Below are positions 7,999 through 14,402 of a stretch of 21,464 nt of DNA, piece after piece. Within the stretch, counting starts at the first letter, position 1; every line of letters starts with the position of its first letter. This stretch comes from a virus, in the IMG/VR virus record IMGVR_UViG_3300046780_000208, positions 1-21,464 of that record; one strand, written 5' to 3'. The notes under the pieces are model-generated. The model saw only the letters and a list, made by a program, of their open reading frames with translations, was not told the DNA's origin and did not search any database. The position numbers were made by a program, and so were the translations under genes.

Positions 7999-8330
7999 TA
8001 TGCACCTAATTTTGCCGCGATTCGTTTGAGAAGAAGATAAACATCTTCAATTGTTGGCACGGGTTCGGAATCAGCTCTGAGTAAAATTACCTTTTTGTTT
8101 GCTCCAACTTTCAAGCCGACATAACGAACATTACCCTCTACATTTTCCGTAACCCGGCCCCAAACAATACCATTGCGATCCACGGGCAGTATTTGAAAAA
8201 CACGAAATTCATCATTGCGATAATATCGTCCCTGTTCCGGTGAGGTTGAAATCATGGCATTATGAATAATCAAATTGGTGAGGTCTGCACTAATTGTGTA
8301 AGTGCCTATTGGAAATTCTTCTGATGACAT
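7998..8330 (-). CDS. Conserved-looking small phage protein, possibly SH3-like
   Basis: The 110-residue product is mostly beta-type, with segments such as GTYTISADLTNLIIHNAMIS, GRYYRNDEFRVFQIL, IVWGRVTENVEG and RYVGLKVGANKKVILL. A final amphipathic helix (IEDVYLLLKRIAAKLGA) follows. The WGRV and RYVGL spacing is reminiscent of bacterial SH3-like barrels, but I cannot assign it firmly. A very strong AAGGAGG precedes the ATG, suggesting abundant product. It is the last sizeable gene before terminase. Its function is unknown. Confidence 0.75.
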   Translation of the reverse strand: MSSEEFPIGTYTISADLTNLIIHNAMISTSPEQGRYYRNDEFRVFQILPVDRNGIVWGRVTENVEGNVRYVGLKVGANKKVILLRADSEPVPTIEDVYLLLKRIAAKLGA

Positions 8331-8358
8331 AGCTACCTCCTTGTTATGAATTTAGTGA

Positions 8359-8766
8359 TTATTTGTCTGATAGTCTGCGCCCGCTGCGCAACATTGCTTT
8401 TTGTTGTTCTTCGAGTTTTACCAATGGATCAGTAATTCCATTGATGTAACCATTCAGACGCGCAACTTCAACTTTTAGGTCTGCATTTTCTACCAATGCA
8501 GTTCCCAAATCATTACGCAATTTTTCTTTTTCCTTGTCGCATTCTTTTTCCTGTTGAAGAAATTTATCTTTCCAGTAATTTGTAGCATCTTCAAGTAAGT
8601 CGGTGCTACTTTGGCGAATAATCGAAGCGCTATCTACAATGGATTTAACTTCATCAACAGTTGCTTTCTTGTCAATATTCTTTTTGTTTGAATAATAAGC
8701 AAATACCGCTACCATCAGCGGCACAAGTCCTACAAGCAGAGGGACAATCAAAGACTTATCGAGCAT
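8359..8766 (-). CDS. Membrane-anchored coiled-coil protein
   Basis: Residues 5-25 (SLIVPLLVGLVPLMVAVFAY) form one membrane helix near the N-terminus. The rest of the 135 residues is highly charged coiled coil, including EKECDKEKEKLRNDLG and NADLKVEVARLNGYI. This shape resembles phage lysis accessory or spanin-like proteins, but also many small phage membrane proteins, so lysis is only a possibility. No lysozyme or amidase gene is seen beside it. The ATG overlaps the upstream stop as TAATG. Confidence 0.75.
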   Translation of the reverse strand: MLDKSLIVPLLVGLVPLMVAVFAYYSNKKNIDKKATVDEVKSIVDSASIIRQSSTDLLEDATNYWKDKFLQQEKECDKEKEKLRNDLGTALVENADLKVEVARLNGYINGITDPLVKLEEQQKAMLRSGRRLSDK

Positions 8767-8945
8767 TACTCTTTTACCTCTGCGGTCATTTCTTTGATGG
8801 TCACAACTATGGGCGAATACATGCGGGTTGTTTGCAAATCAGGAAATTCTTTCTTAACTACTTCAGTGATTTTTTCAATTGCCTGGGAATATTTCTCTTC
8901 ATCGGTTTTGGGAATATCGATCACAATACGAATTTGAATAATCAT
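8766..8945 (-). CDS. Small hypothetical protein, 59 residues
   Basis: The ATG at 8945 overlaps the upstream stop as ATGA, and the TAA overlaps the next ATG as TAATG, giving coupling on both sides. The product begins MIIQIRIVIDIPKTDEEKYS, continues with the helix QAIEKITEVVKKEFPD, and ends with SPIVVTIKEMTAEVKE. This beta-alpha-beta order suggests a small folded domain. I do not recognise the family. Confidence 0.65.
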   Translation of the reverse strand: MIIQIRIVIDIPKTDEEKYSQAIEKITEVVKKEFPDLQTTRMYSPIVVTIKEMTAEVKE

Positions 8946-9166
8946 GACGATCCCGTAATCTCAACCGCAAAGAAATCGCTTTTGAGAATTTGCAACGTGA
9001 TCTCTTTGATAATTAGTAATCCAGATACACGATTACCTTTGAGATTAAAAGTAAGTTGCGTTTGGTGTGGCAATTCGCGTTCTTCAGGCATTGGACGCAC
9101 ATTCTCCACAACCATGCTTATGGGACGATGATAGGTACGATCAGGTTTATCAGGTTTATCAGTCAT
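8942..9166 (-). CDS. Small hypothetical protein, 74 residues
   Basis: The ATG at 9166 is chosen because a longer frame would run 70 bp into the upstream gene. The product starts MTDKPDKPDRTYHR, and the repeated DKP is encoded by a tandem 9-base repeat. It continues with beta-like segments such as QTQLTFNLKGNRVSGLLII and ends FFAVEITGSS. The stop overlaps the next start as ATGA. No family is recognised, and the ribosome-binding site is weak. Confidence 0.6.
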   Translation of the reverse strand: MTDKPDKPDRTYHRPISMVVENVRPMPEERELPHQTQLTFNLKGNRVSGLLIIKEITLQILKSDFFAVEITGSS

Positions 9167-9195
9167 AACTCTAAAATTTTTGAAACAAAAAATCT

Positions 9196-9492
9196 TTACG
9201 CTTTCTCGATCCAATGCCATGTGTGAGGTTTGGGTTCTTCCGAATACACAACGGAGGTTTTCCAAACAACACCGCTTTTCACATCGTCTTTATCCATCCA
9301 TTCTTGACCATCGGCGCTTTTGATATGGTTGTAATCATTTGTGCCATCGGTAAAAACTTGCAAGTTAGAACAGCCGTTATCAGGTGGTGTTCCATCTGAT
9401 TTGCGCCACACCTTAACAACGACAGCCGGACGATGCTCTTGACCGTCTGGCATTACATAATGCACAATTCGACCTTCTGTTAAGCCTTCCAT
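9196..9492 (-). CDS. Conserved phage hypothetical protein
   Basis: This 98-residue protein has the opening TEGRIVHYVMPDGQEHRP, then VVVKVWRK, CSNLQVFTDGTNDYNH, and SGVVWKTSVVYSEEPKPHTW, closing with HWIEKA. This pattern recurs in small proteins of many phages, generally as a compact beta domain. Its role has not been established as far as I know. GAAAGG precedes the ATG, and a GC-rich hairpin (9518-9546) lies in its 5' region. It precedes the set of small coupled genes leading to terminase. Confidence 0.75.
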   Translation of the reverse strand: MEGLTEGRIVHYVMPDGQEHRPAVVVKVWRKSDGTPPDNGCSNLQVFTDGTNDYNHIKSADGQEWMDKDDVKSGVVWKTSVVYSEEPKPHTWHWIEKA

Positions 9493-9517
9493 AATTCACA
9501 ACCTTTCATAATGTTTT

Positions 9518-9546
9518 GCCTCCCGCGCATGGGCAACACGGGAGGC
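9518..9546. repeat. GC-rich hairpin in the gap before the 98-residue gene
   Basis: GCCTCCCG (9518-9525) pairs perfectly with CGGGAGGC (9539-9546) around a 13-base loop. Neither side has a T run, so it is not a standard terminator. It resembles the terminator at 9957-9987: both read CTCCCGT(G/A)TTGCC near the left arm on the minus strand and close with GCGGGAG. It could be a processing or RNA-stability element, or a decayed terminator copy. Confidence 0.55.
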
Positions 9547-9565
9547 TGAAACAAGGAGAAAATCT

Positions 9566-9745
9566 TTACTTCAAACCACGGGCGCGAAGTTCAAGAGTAA
9601 CCCCAAACAAATGCAACACTGCCAGCGCAAACGCAAGTAACGCGCCATCAGTAACCGCTGAGTCGGGTTTGAAATACAAGACCAATGCCGCAATCACAAA
9701 CGTGACTGCTTTCCAAAACGCAAGAGACTTCCAAAAGGGTGTCAT
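9566..9745 (-). CDS. Small two-helix membrane protein, holin-like in shape
   Basis: The ATG at 9745 has GGAGG at an ideal distance, so it is preferred over an upstream in-frame ATG. The 59-residue product has two hydrophobic helices, about residues 8-25 (AFWKAVTFVIAALVLYF) and 33-51 (GALLAFALAVLHLFGVTL), joined by the polar turn KPDSAVTDG. It ends in a basic LRARGLK tail. Two helices, short length and a charged tail fit small class II-type holins, but no lysis enzyme is adjacent. It could instead be another small phage membrane protein. Confidence 0.7.
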   Translation of the reverse strand: MTPFWKSLAFWKAVTFVIAALVLYFKPDSAVTDGALLAFALAVLHLFGVTLELRARGLK

Positions 9746-9956
9746 AATATGAACCTCCGTTCTATATTTCCCCAATATTACATAGGTTTGTATGTATTCG
9801 GATACTGTCCAAAGGTGCACATAGTCCTTTTAGACTAAAGTGCATATACTTGCGCGTGATACACAATCGCATAATTCATAATGGAGGCAGCACTATGAAA
9901 TAAATTTATGTCCTTAGCTTTCGAGTGAGATTAATTTCAGCCCTACTCCTATATAG
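9746..9956. other. Non-coding gap with a two-codon minigene on the plus strand
   Basis: No minus-strand gene is seen here. It contains a near-palindrome CTTTTAGACTAAAG. On the plus strand GGAGG (9883-9887) stands 7 bases before ATG AAA TAA (9895-9903). A five-codon frame, ATG GAG GCA GCA CTA TGA (9881-9898), overlaps this start as ATGA. The bidirectional hairpin at 9957-9987 would end a plus-strand transcript, which would make a short RNA. No convincing plus-strand promoter is visible; TTGCGC at 9850 has only a poorly spaced CATAAT. Most of the gap probably serves as the 5' region of the gene at 9745. Confidence 0.4.
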
Positions 9957-9987
9957 AAAAACTCCCGCTGGCAATACGGGAGTTTTT
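9957..9987 (-). terminator. Intrinsic terminator after the LuxR-type gene (bidirectional)
   Basis: AAAAACTCCCG (9957-9967) pairs perfectly with CGGGAGTTTTT (9977-9987) around a nine-base loop. It has T runs on both strands. On the minus strand it lies 5 bp after the stop of the HTH gene, so it ends that transcript. It can also stop plus-strand transcription from the gap at 9746-9956. Confidence 0.85.
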
Positions 9988-9991
9988 CGTT

Positions 9992-10231
9992 TTAACTAAT
10001 TGCCTTCCACATCGCAAACACAACAATAAGCTGCGTGCGGTTGTCAGCTTCAATTTTATTGCACGCACGTTTGATGTGAAATTTAATTGTGCGTGTACCG
10101 ATACTCAGTAGTGTTGCTATCTCCTTATTACTTTTGCCCTCAGCTAAAAGCGCAACGATTTCTAGTTGCCTGGGCGTAAGTCGTGCTACCAGGTTAGGAA
10201 GCAGCGAGGGAGAGAGAGTCAGAGGATTCAT
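9992..10231 (-). CDS. Stand-alone LuxR-type helix-turn-helix regulator
   Basis: The 79-residue protein is little more than a GerE/LuxR DNA-binding domain. Residues 18-69 carry LTPRQLEIVALLAEGKSNKE, IATLLSIGTRTIKFHIKRAC and NKIEADNRTQL, with the usual four helices. No receiver or ligand domain is present. It is the last gene before a strong terminator and lies just upstream of late membrane and packaging genes, so control of late transcription is likely but inferred. A TACTCAGTA copy (10102-10110) lies within the HTH codons, encoding LLS. An ATGAT-TT-ATCAT inverted repeat (10272-10283) upstream is a possible operator. Confidence 0.85.
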   Translation of the reverse strand: MNPLTLSPSLLPNLVARLTPRQLEIVALLAEGKSNKEIATLLSIGTRTIKFHIKRACNKIEADNRTQLIVVFAMWKAIS

Positions 10232-10302
10232 TTACGCATTTTCTCTAGTGGCACTCCCCTCCCCCAGCACCATGATTTATCATAGTCATGACGATTTTTC
10301 AT
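10228..10302 (-). CDS. Doubtful 24-codon frame before the LuxR-type gene
   Basis: An ATG at 10302 opens MKNRHDYDKSWCWGRG and ends EKMRK, with its stop overlapping the regulator start as ATGA. This fits the window's habit of coupled micro-frames. However, there is no ribosome-binding site, and part of it lies in G-rich DNA that forms an inverted repeat. The frame also continues open upstream into the 242-residue membrane gene, so it may be chance. Confidence 0.2.
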   Translation of the reverse strand: MKNRHDYDKSWCWGRGVPLEKMRK

Positions 10303-10349
10303 TCTGATTTGCCATGATATTGGGCGCAACCACGTGTCGGGGGAGTGGC
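10248..10349. promoter_or_regulatory. C/G-rich inverted arms and a small palindrome in the gap
   Basis: CACTCCCC (10252-10259) is complementary to GGGGAGTG (10340-10347), separated by about 80 bases. Between them lies ATGAT-TT-ATCAT (10272-10283), an operator-like inverted repeat. The gap separates a membrane-HTH gene from the LuxR-type gene. No T run follows, so a terminator is unlikely, and control of the regulator gene is the simplest reading. Confidence 0.25.
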
Positions 10350-10351
10350 TA

Positions 10352-11080
10352 TTATAATTTTCCTTGTGTAACTTCCTCTTGCACGCGTACTTTCCACTTC
10401 TGAGCTGAACGCACACCAACATGATATTCCTTGGCAATAACTTTGCTCAGACTATTCAACACAAAATATTTATCTGATTGTGAAAGGCTATCGTATGTTC
10501 GCCCTCCTGACTCATTTTCTTGCGAATCATTCGCGTCCTGTTCGTTGCCTTGCGAACGGTTCGGCGAACGGTTCGCTTCGTTCGTTGCCCGTTCGCTTTT
10601 GATGTCAGCCAATAAATCTTTGTGACCTACACGCGAAATAACAATCAATGCAGCGGGAATCGTCTGCAACGTGTACAAGGCTTTCACGGCAATAATTGCC
10701 CAATCCGCTTTATTGGTTGCGTCCAATAAAATATTCGATGTGACAATCAACGCGAGATAAAAAATAAAAGCGAAAATCACAAAACTCACGGGAGCCTTTT
10801 TGCCCTCAGCTTTATTGCGTCGATTGAATAACCAAAAGCTCATAAATGTGGATATGGCGCTAAAACCCAATATCTCTACCACAATTGCAATTGGTAAAGA
10901 TACCCACGTTGGAAAATGCAGCGTATTCGCTGCATGGTCATACGTCATGTATGCCGGCGCAATCGGAGCCAGCCAGGGAGCGATAGCTGAAATCAAATTT
11001 ACGATAGACGATTCAATGCTTCGTACCCAGCTATTGATTCTCTCAAATACATCTGCAGTTTCTTTTTTTTCAGTTGCCAT
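10352..11080 (-). CDS. Four-helix membrane protein with C-terminal HTH-like domain
   Basis: This protein has 242 residues. Hydrophobic helices fall at about 26-45, 58-85 (SLPIAIVVEILGFSAISTFM), 98-118 (FVIFAFIFYLALIVTSNILL) and 126-149. A polar, repeat-encoded linker rich in Asn, Ser, Glu and Arg covers 160-195. The cytoplasmic end (about 203-233, SKVIAKEYHVGVRSAQKWKV) looks like a helix-turn-helix. A membrane-bound DNA-binding protein could anchor phage DNA, sense the membrane or regulate genes. GAGGAG precedes the ATG. It belongs to a run of membrane genes and I cannot name the family. Confidence 0.8.
   Translation of the reverse strand: MATEKKETADVFERINSWVRSIESSIVNLISAIAPWLAPIAPAYMTYDHAANTLHFPTWVSLPIAIVVEILGFSAISTFMSFWLFNRRNKAEGKKAPVSFVIFAFIFYLALIVTSNILLDATNKADWAIIAVKALYTLQTIPAALIVISRVGHKDLLADIKSERATNEANRSPNRSQGNEQDANDSQENESGGRTYDSLSQSDKYFVLNSLSKVIAKEYHVGVRSAQKWKVRVQEEVTQGKL
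10552..10575. repeat. Tandem 12-base repeat inside the membrane-HTH gene
   Basis: GCGAACGGTTCG occurs twice end to end (10552-10563 and 10564-10575), within a wider stretch rich in CGTTCG/CGAACG (about 10520-10600). It encodes the polar linker between the membrane part and the HTH-like part. This is likely an expandable spacer of low constraint. Confidence 0.7.
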
Positions 11081-11098
11081 GATATTTTCTCCTCGTCT

Positions 11099-11251
11099 CT
11101 AATATTTTTTGTTATTCTTGTATCCAGGTGGATATTTGGGCGAACGCCTTGAAATGCGATATTGATCGCCAGACATTCCTAATGCCGCTATAAAAAACAG
11201 ACTACCTATTACAAACGCAAAACCACAATATAGGGCATCGTAGTTAATCAT
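11099..11251 (-). CDS. Small single-pass membrane protein, 50 residues
   Basis: The ATG at 11251 overlaps the upstream stop as ATGA. Residues about 7-26 (LYCGFAFVIGSLFFIAALGM) form a membrane helix, followed by a basic, proline-rich tail (ISRRSPKYPPGYKNNKKY). It lies between two larger membrane proteins that have cytoplasmic DNA-binding-like domains and may act with them. No family is recognised. Confidence 0.6.
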   Translation of the reverse strand: MINYDALYCGFAFVIGSLFFIAALGMSGDQYRISRRSPKYPPGYKNNKKY

Positions 11252-12216
11252 TGCGCCACCTCCATAAACTTATATTCATTTGGTAACTCATGCCGATCAA
11301 ACCAATATTGATGAAATCTCTCACCTTCATCGTTCAACGCGATCTGTCCCGCGCCGGCAGGCACCGCAAGATTGTTATCCAGATAAAAACCGCGCATCTG
11401 ATATAAGACATCGCGGGTAAGAGTGCGACTTGTATTCTCCAAACGATTTATCCCGAACGTTCGTTCACCATTGACGACAAGTTCGGATAATTCTGTAAGC
11501 TGCTCAGACGCACATGGAACCTCATGCTTTTTCCGTATTGAATAGTCTCCTTGACCCAAATCTATTTTATACATGTCCTCAAAGATGGGTTTTGTTGGTT
11601 CTACCAACACCTGTTCTTTTGGATCTCGGACCCGCATGAATAAAAATATAATCAAACCAATGGCAAAGATACTAATCGCACCCATTGCAAACATACTCAC
11701 TATGTAATTCACCGCTCCATATTTCGCTTGTAGCTGCGAGTCGATCATCGCGCGGGCTTGTGCCGGCGCTTCTTTAGTTGCGGTCAATTGCGCTGCCACA
11801 AGAGCCTGTTGCCTGGGTATCTGTGTGTTGATCGCCGCTTGTTGCGTAGCGGTCAACGGAATAACCGTATTTACTGCTTGCGCTGTCCACTGCAACTTAG
11901 CAAAATTGTTCTGTTCGACAATCTGCGTAGCTTGCATTTGTTGATTAAGTATCGCTTCGTGCGCCGCGGTTGCCTGTGCATTGACACGCCGTGCTTCATC
12001 GGCGGTAGCTTGCGCGACTTGTGCTGTTTGTTGATAGTCTATCGTGACGGTAGGTACAAGTGTATTCGTCGGTTTGGGCGTAGCGGTAGATTGGTACTCA
12101 GTAGTCAATGCTATGACTTGATTGCCAGCCGGCTTGTATTTCGAGGGACGAGTCGTCAACACGTAGACGCCAATAATCAACACAATGGCACATCCATAGA
12201 AGAGAATAGTTTTCAT
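11248..12216 (-). CDS. Two-pass membrane protein with external Thr/Gln/Ala-rich loop and winged-helix-like end
   Basis: The 322-residue protein has a membrane helix at about 4-20 and another at 171-194. The loop between them is external by the positive-inside rule (basic residues follow helix 2). It starts STATPKPTNTLVPTVT and continues as a Gln/Ala/Thr-rich, probably helical stretch. Such TATP-type linkers are common in Anaerolineae. The C-terminal cytoplasmic part (about 235-305), with TELSELVVNGERTFGINR, SRTLTRDVLYQMRGFYLD and VPAGAGQIALNDEGE, looks like a winged helix. Signalling from the envelope to DNA, or membrane tethering, is inferred. One TACTCAGTA copy (12095-12103) encodes TEY. 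Confidence 0.8.
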   Translation of the reverse strand: MKTILFYGCAIVLIIGVYVLTTRPSKYKPAGNQVIALTTEYQSTATPKPTNTLVPTVTIDYQQTAQVAQATADEARRVNAQATAAHEAILNQQMQATQIVEQNNFAKLQWTAQAVNTVIPLTATQQAAINTQIPRQQALVAAQLTATKEAPAQARAMIDSQLQAKYGAVNYIVSMFAMGAISIFAIGLIIFLFMRVRDPKEQVLVEPTKPIFEDMYKIDLGQGDYSIRKKHEVPCASEQLTELSELVVNGERTFGINRLENTSRTLTRDVLYQMRGFYLDNNLAVPAGAGQIALNDEGERFHQYWFDRHELPNEYKFMEVAQ

Positions 12217-12221
12217 AGTAT

Positions 12222-12560
12222 TTACTTTCTCGGAAACAATTTAGAACCAAATAAATTGCGATGTACAGTTATGGGTTCAGCTACTGATTCGGCTACGGGT
12301 TCAACTTCTTCTTGTTCAACTACCTCTTCAACTTCTTCAGTAACGGGAGTCAAATCTATTCCTGCCTTTCTCATGCAATAATTCGCCATGATGCTTTGCT
12401 TCGCGCCTTTGGCAATTTGATACTCAGTAGCAAGTTCAAGCCAGTCCTCACGACTACCTGATTTCTCCAACGCATCACGACGGAGACAGCACACGATGAA
12501 TAAATCGAAGTCATAGAAATGCAACAAATTCTTTTTATTTTTCAATGCACGAATTACCAT
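12222..12560 (-). CDS. Hypothetical protein with acidic C-terminal stretch
   Basis: The product has 112 residues. The N-terminal two thirds is mixed helical (RREDWLELA-like region at about 35-60, with CCLRRDALEKSGSREDWLEL), followed by a very acidic Val/Glu tract (TEEVEEVVEQEEVEPVAESV) from short DNA repeats. It ends in a basic LFGSKLFPRK tail. One TACTCAGTA copy (12421-12429) encodes TEY. It lies 5 bp before the two-pass membrane gene. I do not recognise it; the acidic tract may be a protein-interaction or DNA-mimic segment, but that is speculation. Confidence 0.65.
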   Translation of the reverse strand: MVIRALKNKKNLLHFYDFDLFIVCCLRRDALEKSGSREDWLELATEYQIAKGAKQSIMANYCMRKAGIDLTPVTEEVEEVVEQEEVEPVAESVAEPITVHRNLFGSKLFPRK

Positions 12561-12566
12561 ACTGAC

Positions 12567-12782
12567 CTAACCTTTGTTGTAATCATCCATCATCATCTTG
12601 ACTTGACCATAAGTAACGTAACCCTTTTGGCCGGAAGATTTCATCAAGCCCAAACAGCCAATCAAGAATCGAGTGTTGCGATTTGCGTTTACTGAATGAT
12701 TGAAATCGGGATGATTCTCTTTAATCAATCTTCGTATGTTTGCCAGTGCCCTGGCGCGTTTACGAGAACTATTGATAGTCAT
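12567..12782 (-). CDS. Small basic hypothetical protein, 71 residues
   Basis: The ATG at 12782 overlaps the upstream stop as TAATG and is preferred over an in-frame start inside the upstream gene. The product begins MTINSSRKRARALANIRRLI and has many basic residues (ENHPDFNHSVNANRNTRF). It closes with GYVTYGQVKMMMDDYNKG, a helix-strand pattern that might bind nucleic acid. No family is recognised. Confidence 0.65.
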   Translation of the reverse strand: MTINSSRKRARALANIRRLIKENHPDFNHSVNANRNTRFLIGCLGLMKSSGQKGYVTYGQVKMMMDDYNKG

Positions 12783-13006
12783 TAACAGTGACCCGTAAAA
12801 CAATAGATCATGCCTACCAGTATTAGAAACGCATCTTGCACATACGGTAAAATTAACGCAATGATGATGATAAAAAACGCATATCCAGAAATGCTGACGA
12901 TCAAAGAAAAGTCAGACGAATCCTTAACCCAGTCGGCATGTACGATTTCGTCTTGTTCATCTTCCTTGCCCGAGGGCAATTGATTGATATTGTATTTGGG
13001 GGCCAT
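12782..13006 (-). CDS. Small membrane protein with acidic N-terminus
   Basis: The 74-residue product has a polar acidic N-terminal third (SGKEDEQDEIVHADWVKDS). Two closely spaced hydrophobic segments follow, at about 34-55 (SLIVSISGYAFFIIIIALIL) and 57-71. This suggests a helical hairpin with the acidic end in the cytoplasm. It sits 3 bp after a 33-codon membrane frame and is coupled to the next gene through TAATG. Function unknown. Confidence 0.65.
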   Translation of the reverse strand: MAPKYNINQLPSGKEDEQDEIVHADWVKDSSDFSLIVSISGYAFFIIIIALILPYVQDAFLILVGMIYCFTGHC

Positions 13007-13009
13007 ATG

Positions 13010-13111
13010 TCACCACGTTTTGAAAATAATAAACACAATCACGCCAACGCCCACGGTATACAAGATCAAGCCGACGATAAATTTAAGTTCGGTTTTCGTT
13101 TGTGGATTCAC
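13010..13111 (-). CDS. Candidate 33-residue single-pass membrane peptide
   Basis: A GTG at 13111 overlaps the stop of the cysteine-rich gene as GTGA. The frame reads MNPQTKTELKFIVGLILYTV, followed by GVGVIVFIIFKTW, a classic single membrane helix (about 9-30). It stops 3 bp before the next ATG. It fits the run of small membrane proteins in this part of the genome. Function unknown. Confidence 0.5.
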   Translation of the reverse strand: MNPQTKTELKFIVGLILYTVGVGVIVFIIFKTW

Positions 13112-13485
13112 TTTGCGCCTCTTTCCCATTGTTGCCATCGTTCAATTATTTGCTTACCCTTTTTCCCATTCCACGCTCGCGCCAAATGATGATACAAAAT
13201 ACGCGGGTTGTCTTTGCCGTGCATGGCCGTTCGTCCTTCAATGGGCTTTAGTCCCAAATCATGCAGTTGGCACAATCCATTTTTGTGAAATACGCAAGTT
13301 CCTTTCGTTCCTTTTGAGCCGCGCGATTTGATAACGGCAAACTCCAAAGATGGGTCGTTATCGTTATCTATGGTTAATTTGGACATGTATCCCGCATCCA
13401 TGATCGCCGCAATTTCTTTGGGTGTTCCCATGCAGGGCGTGCGTCGGCACATGGATTGACAATCTGAACATTGACAACTATTCAT
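13108..13485 (-). CDS. Cysteine-rich metal-binding protein (YkgJ-like)
   Basis: From the ATG at 13485 (TAATG overlap with the primase stop) the product has 125 residues. The N-terminus, MNSCQCSDCQSMCRRTPC, has Cys at 4, 6, 9, 13 and 18. Further on come GTCVFHKNGLCQLHDLGLKP and an HGKD motif. This Cys pattern followed by C-x7-C-x2-H-x4-KP resembles YkgJ-type zinc- or iron-cluster-binding proteins. The basic C-terminal helix (NGKKGKQIIERWQQWER) could contact nucleic acid. It may act with the primase-polymerase, but that is inferred only from coupling. Confidence 0.7.
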   Translation of the reverse strand: MNSCQCSDCQSMCRRTPCMGTPKEIAAIMDAGYMSKLTIDNDNDPSLEFAVIKSRGSKGTKGTCVFHKNGLCQLHDLGLKPIEGRTAMHGKDNPRILYHHLARAWNGKKGKQIIERWQQWERGAK

Positions 13486-14402
13486 TATCCCCATATCCCC
13501 ACCTCCTTAGCCAATTGCGACACAGCAACCGACTCATAAATATTATGTTGACGCGCATATAAGTTAATTACATCCATCGGTTTCATGCCGCATACTTGGC
13601 AGCCGAACAACTGCCGGCGGGCATCGATCCAACCAGACGGACGCGTATCTTGATGGAACGGACAGACTACTGAGTACCATCGGCCATCAGCAGAAGTGCG
13701 GGTAAGATTTGAAAAGAAGTTCTCAATTCGCACAGTGTTCTTAACCTTTGAAATCAAATCCATGCCGGTGCTGTTGACTACTGAGTAAGCATCGTACACA
13801 CCCTGCGTCTGAATAGTGATGTGAGACGTATTCGTTTGCACATACTTACAAGTCGCCGCTACGCGAGGAAATAAATCAAGTGGCAAAATAGATTCCACGC
13901 TAGGAACACGCACAAGTGCAAACTCGTTTTCTGGTTCGTACATCGCACCACTGGGATGAACGCAGCCTGGACCAACTACAAATCTACCTTGCGCCTGCAC
14001 ATCGATACCGCCGCTGTTGACAATTCGTTTGCCATTGTCGGCTTTGCTTTCTGTTACGACATACACGTGCATACCATGGCGTGTGCGAACACGAAAAGAA
14101 TTATTAACCACATTCTGAACGTCGCCATCCTGCATACTTCCCCACAGTTGCCAAATGTTGTAATAATCCATTGTGTCAAAATCAATGATGACTAAATTCT
14201 GCCAGCCCGCAATAACGGCATAATTCAGCCAACCAGAGCCAAGCCATTTTAATAAGTCGTACTCAGTAGGTAACTGGGTGTTATATTGTCCCCAACGACC
14301 ACCGATCAATGAGGCTTCGGGCTCCTTGCCTCGGTGCCTGAGAGGAATAATGGCTATACCCATTTTCAAAAAGTTTAGTGCGTTTGTAAGTTTGTCTGAC
14401 AT
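13485..14402 (-). CDS. Primase-polymerase with C-terminal CHC2-like zinc ribbon
   Basis: The 305-residue protein starts with a prim-pol (bifunctional primase/polymerase) domain at about 1-180. It has ALNFLKMGIAIIPLRHRGKE, the catalytic DFD at 74-76 (NLVIIDFDTMDY), and the segment VNSGGIDVQAQGRFVVGPG with a following HPSG. A C-terminal zinc ribbon has C247, H250, C268 and C271 (CPFH and CQVC), as in DnaG CHC2 domains, but at the opposite end. It should make primers at the replication start, together with the VirE-type helicase upstream. It contains three TACT(C/G)AGTA copies (13668, 13779, 14260). The candidate origin lies directly before it. Confidence 0.85.
   Translation of the reverse strand: MSDKLTNALNFLKMGIAIIPLRHRGKEPEASLIGGRWGQYNTQLPTEYDLLKWLGSGWLNYAVIAGWQNLVIIDFDTMDYYNIWQLWGSMQDGDVQNVVNNSFRVRTRHGMHVYVVTESKADNGKRIVNSGGIDVQAQGRFVVGPGCVHPSGAMYEPENEFALVRVPSVESILPLDLFPRVAATCKYVQTNTSHITIQTQGVYDAYSVVNSTGMDLISKVKNTVRIENFFSNLTRTSADGRWYSVVCPFHQDTRPSGWIDARRQLFGCQVCGMKPMDVINLYARQHNIYESVAVSQLAKEVGIWG

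Noticed and set aside
8661-9131. Plus-strand open frame of 156 codons
   Set aside because: It runs opposite to three coupled minus-strand genes, has no ribosome-binding site, and its composition is not protein-like.
10228-10437. 69-codon frame upstream of the LuxR-type gene
   Set aside because: The longer version overlaps 86 bases of the membrane-HTH gene. Only the last 24 codons are kept as a doubtful frame.
11758-12381. Long plus-strand open frame (207 codons)
   Set aside because: It is antisense to the two-pass membrane gene and the acidic-protein gene. Its Cys/Arg/Leu-rich product is what a Thr/Gln/Ala-rich gene gives on the other strand, and it spans a gene junction.
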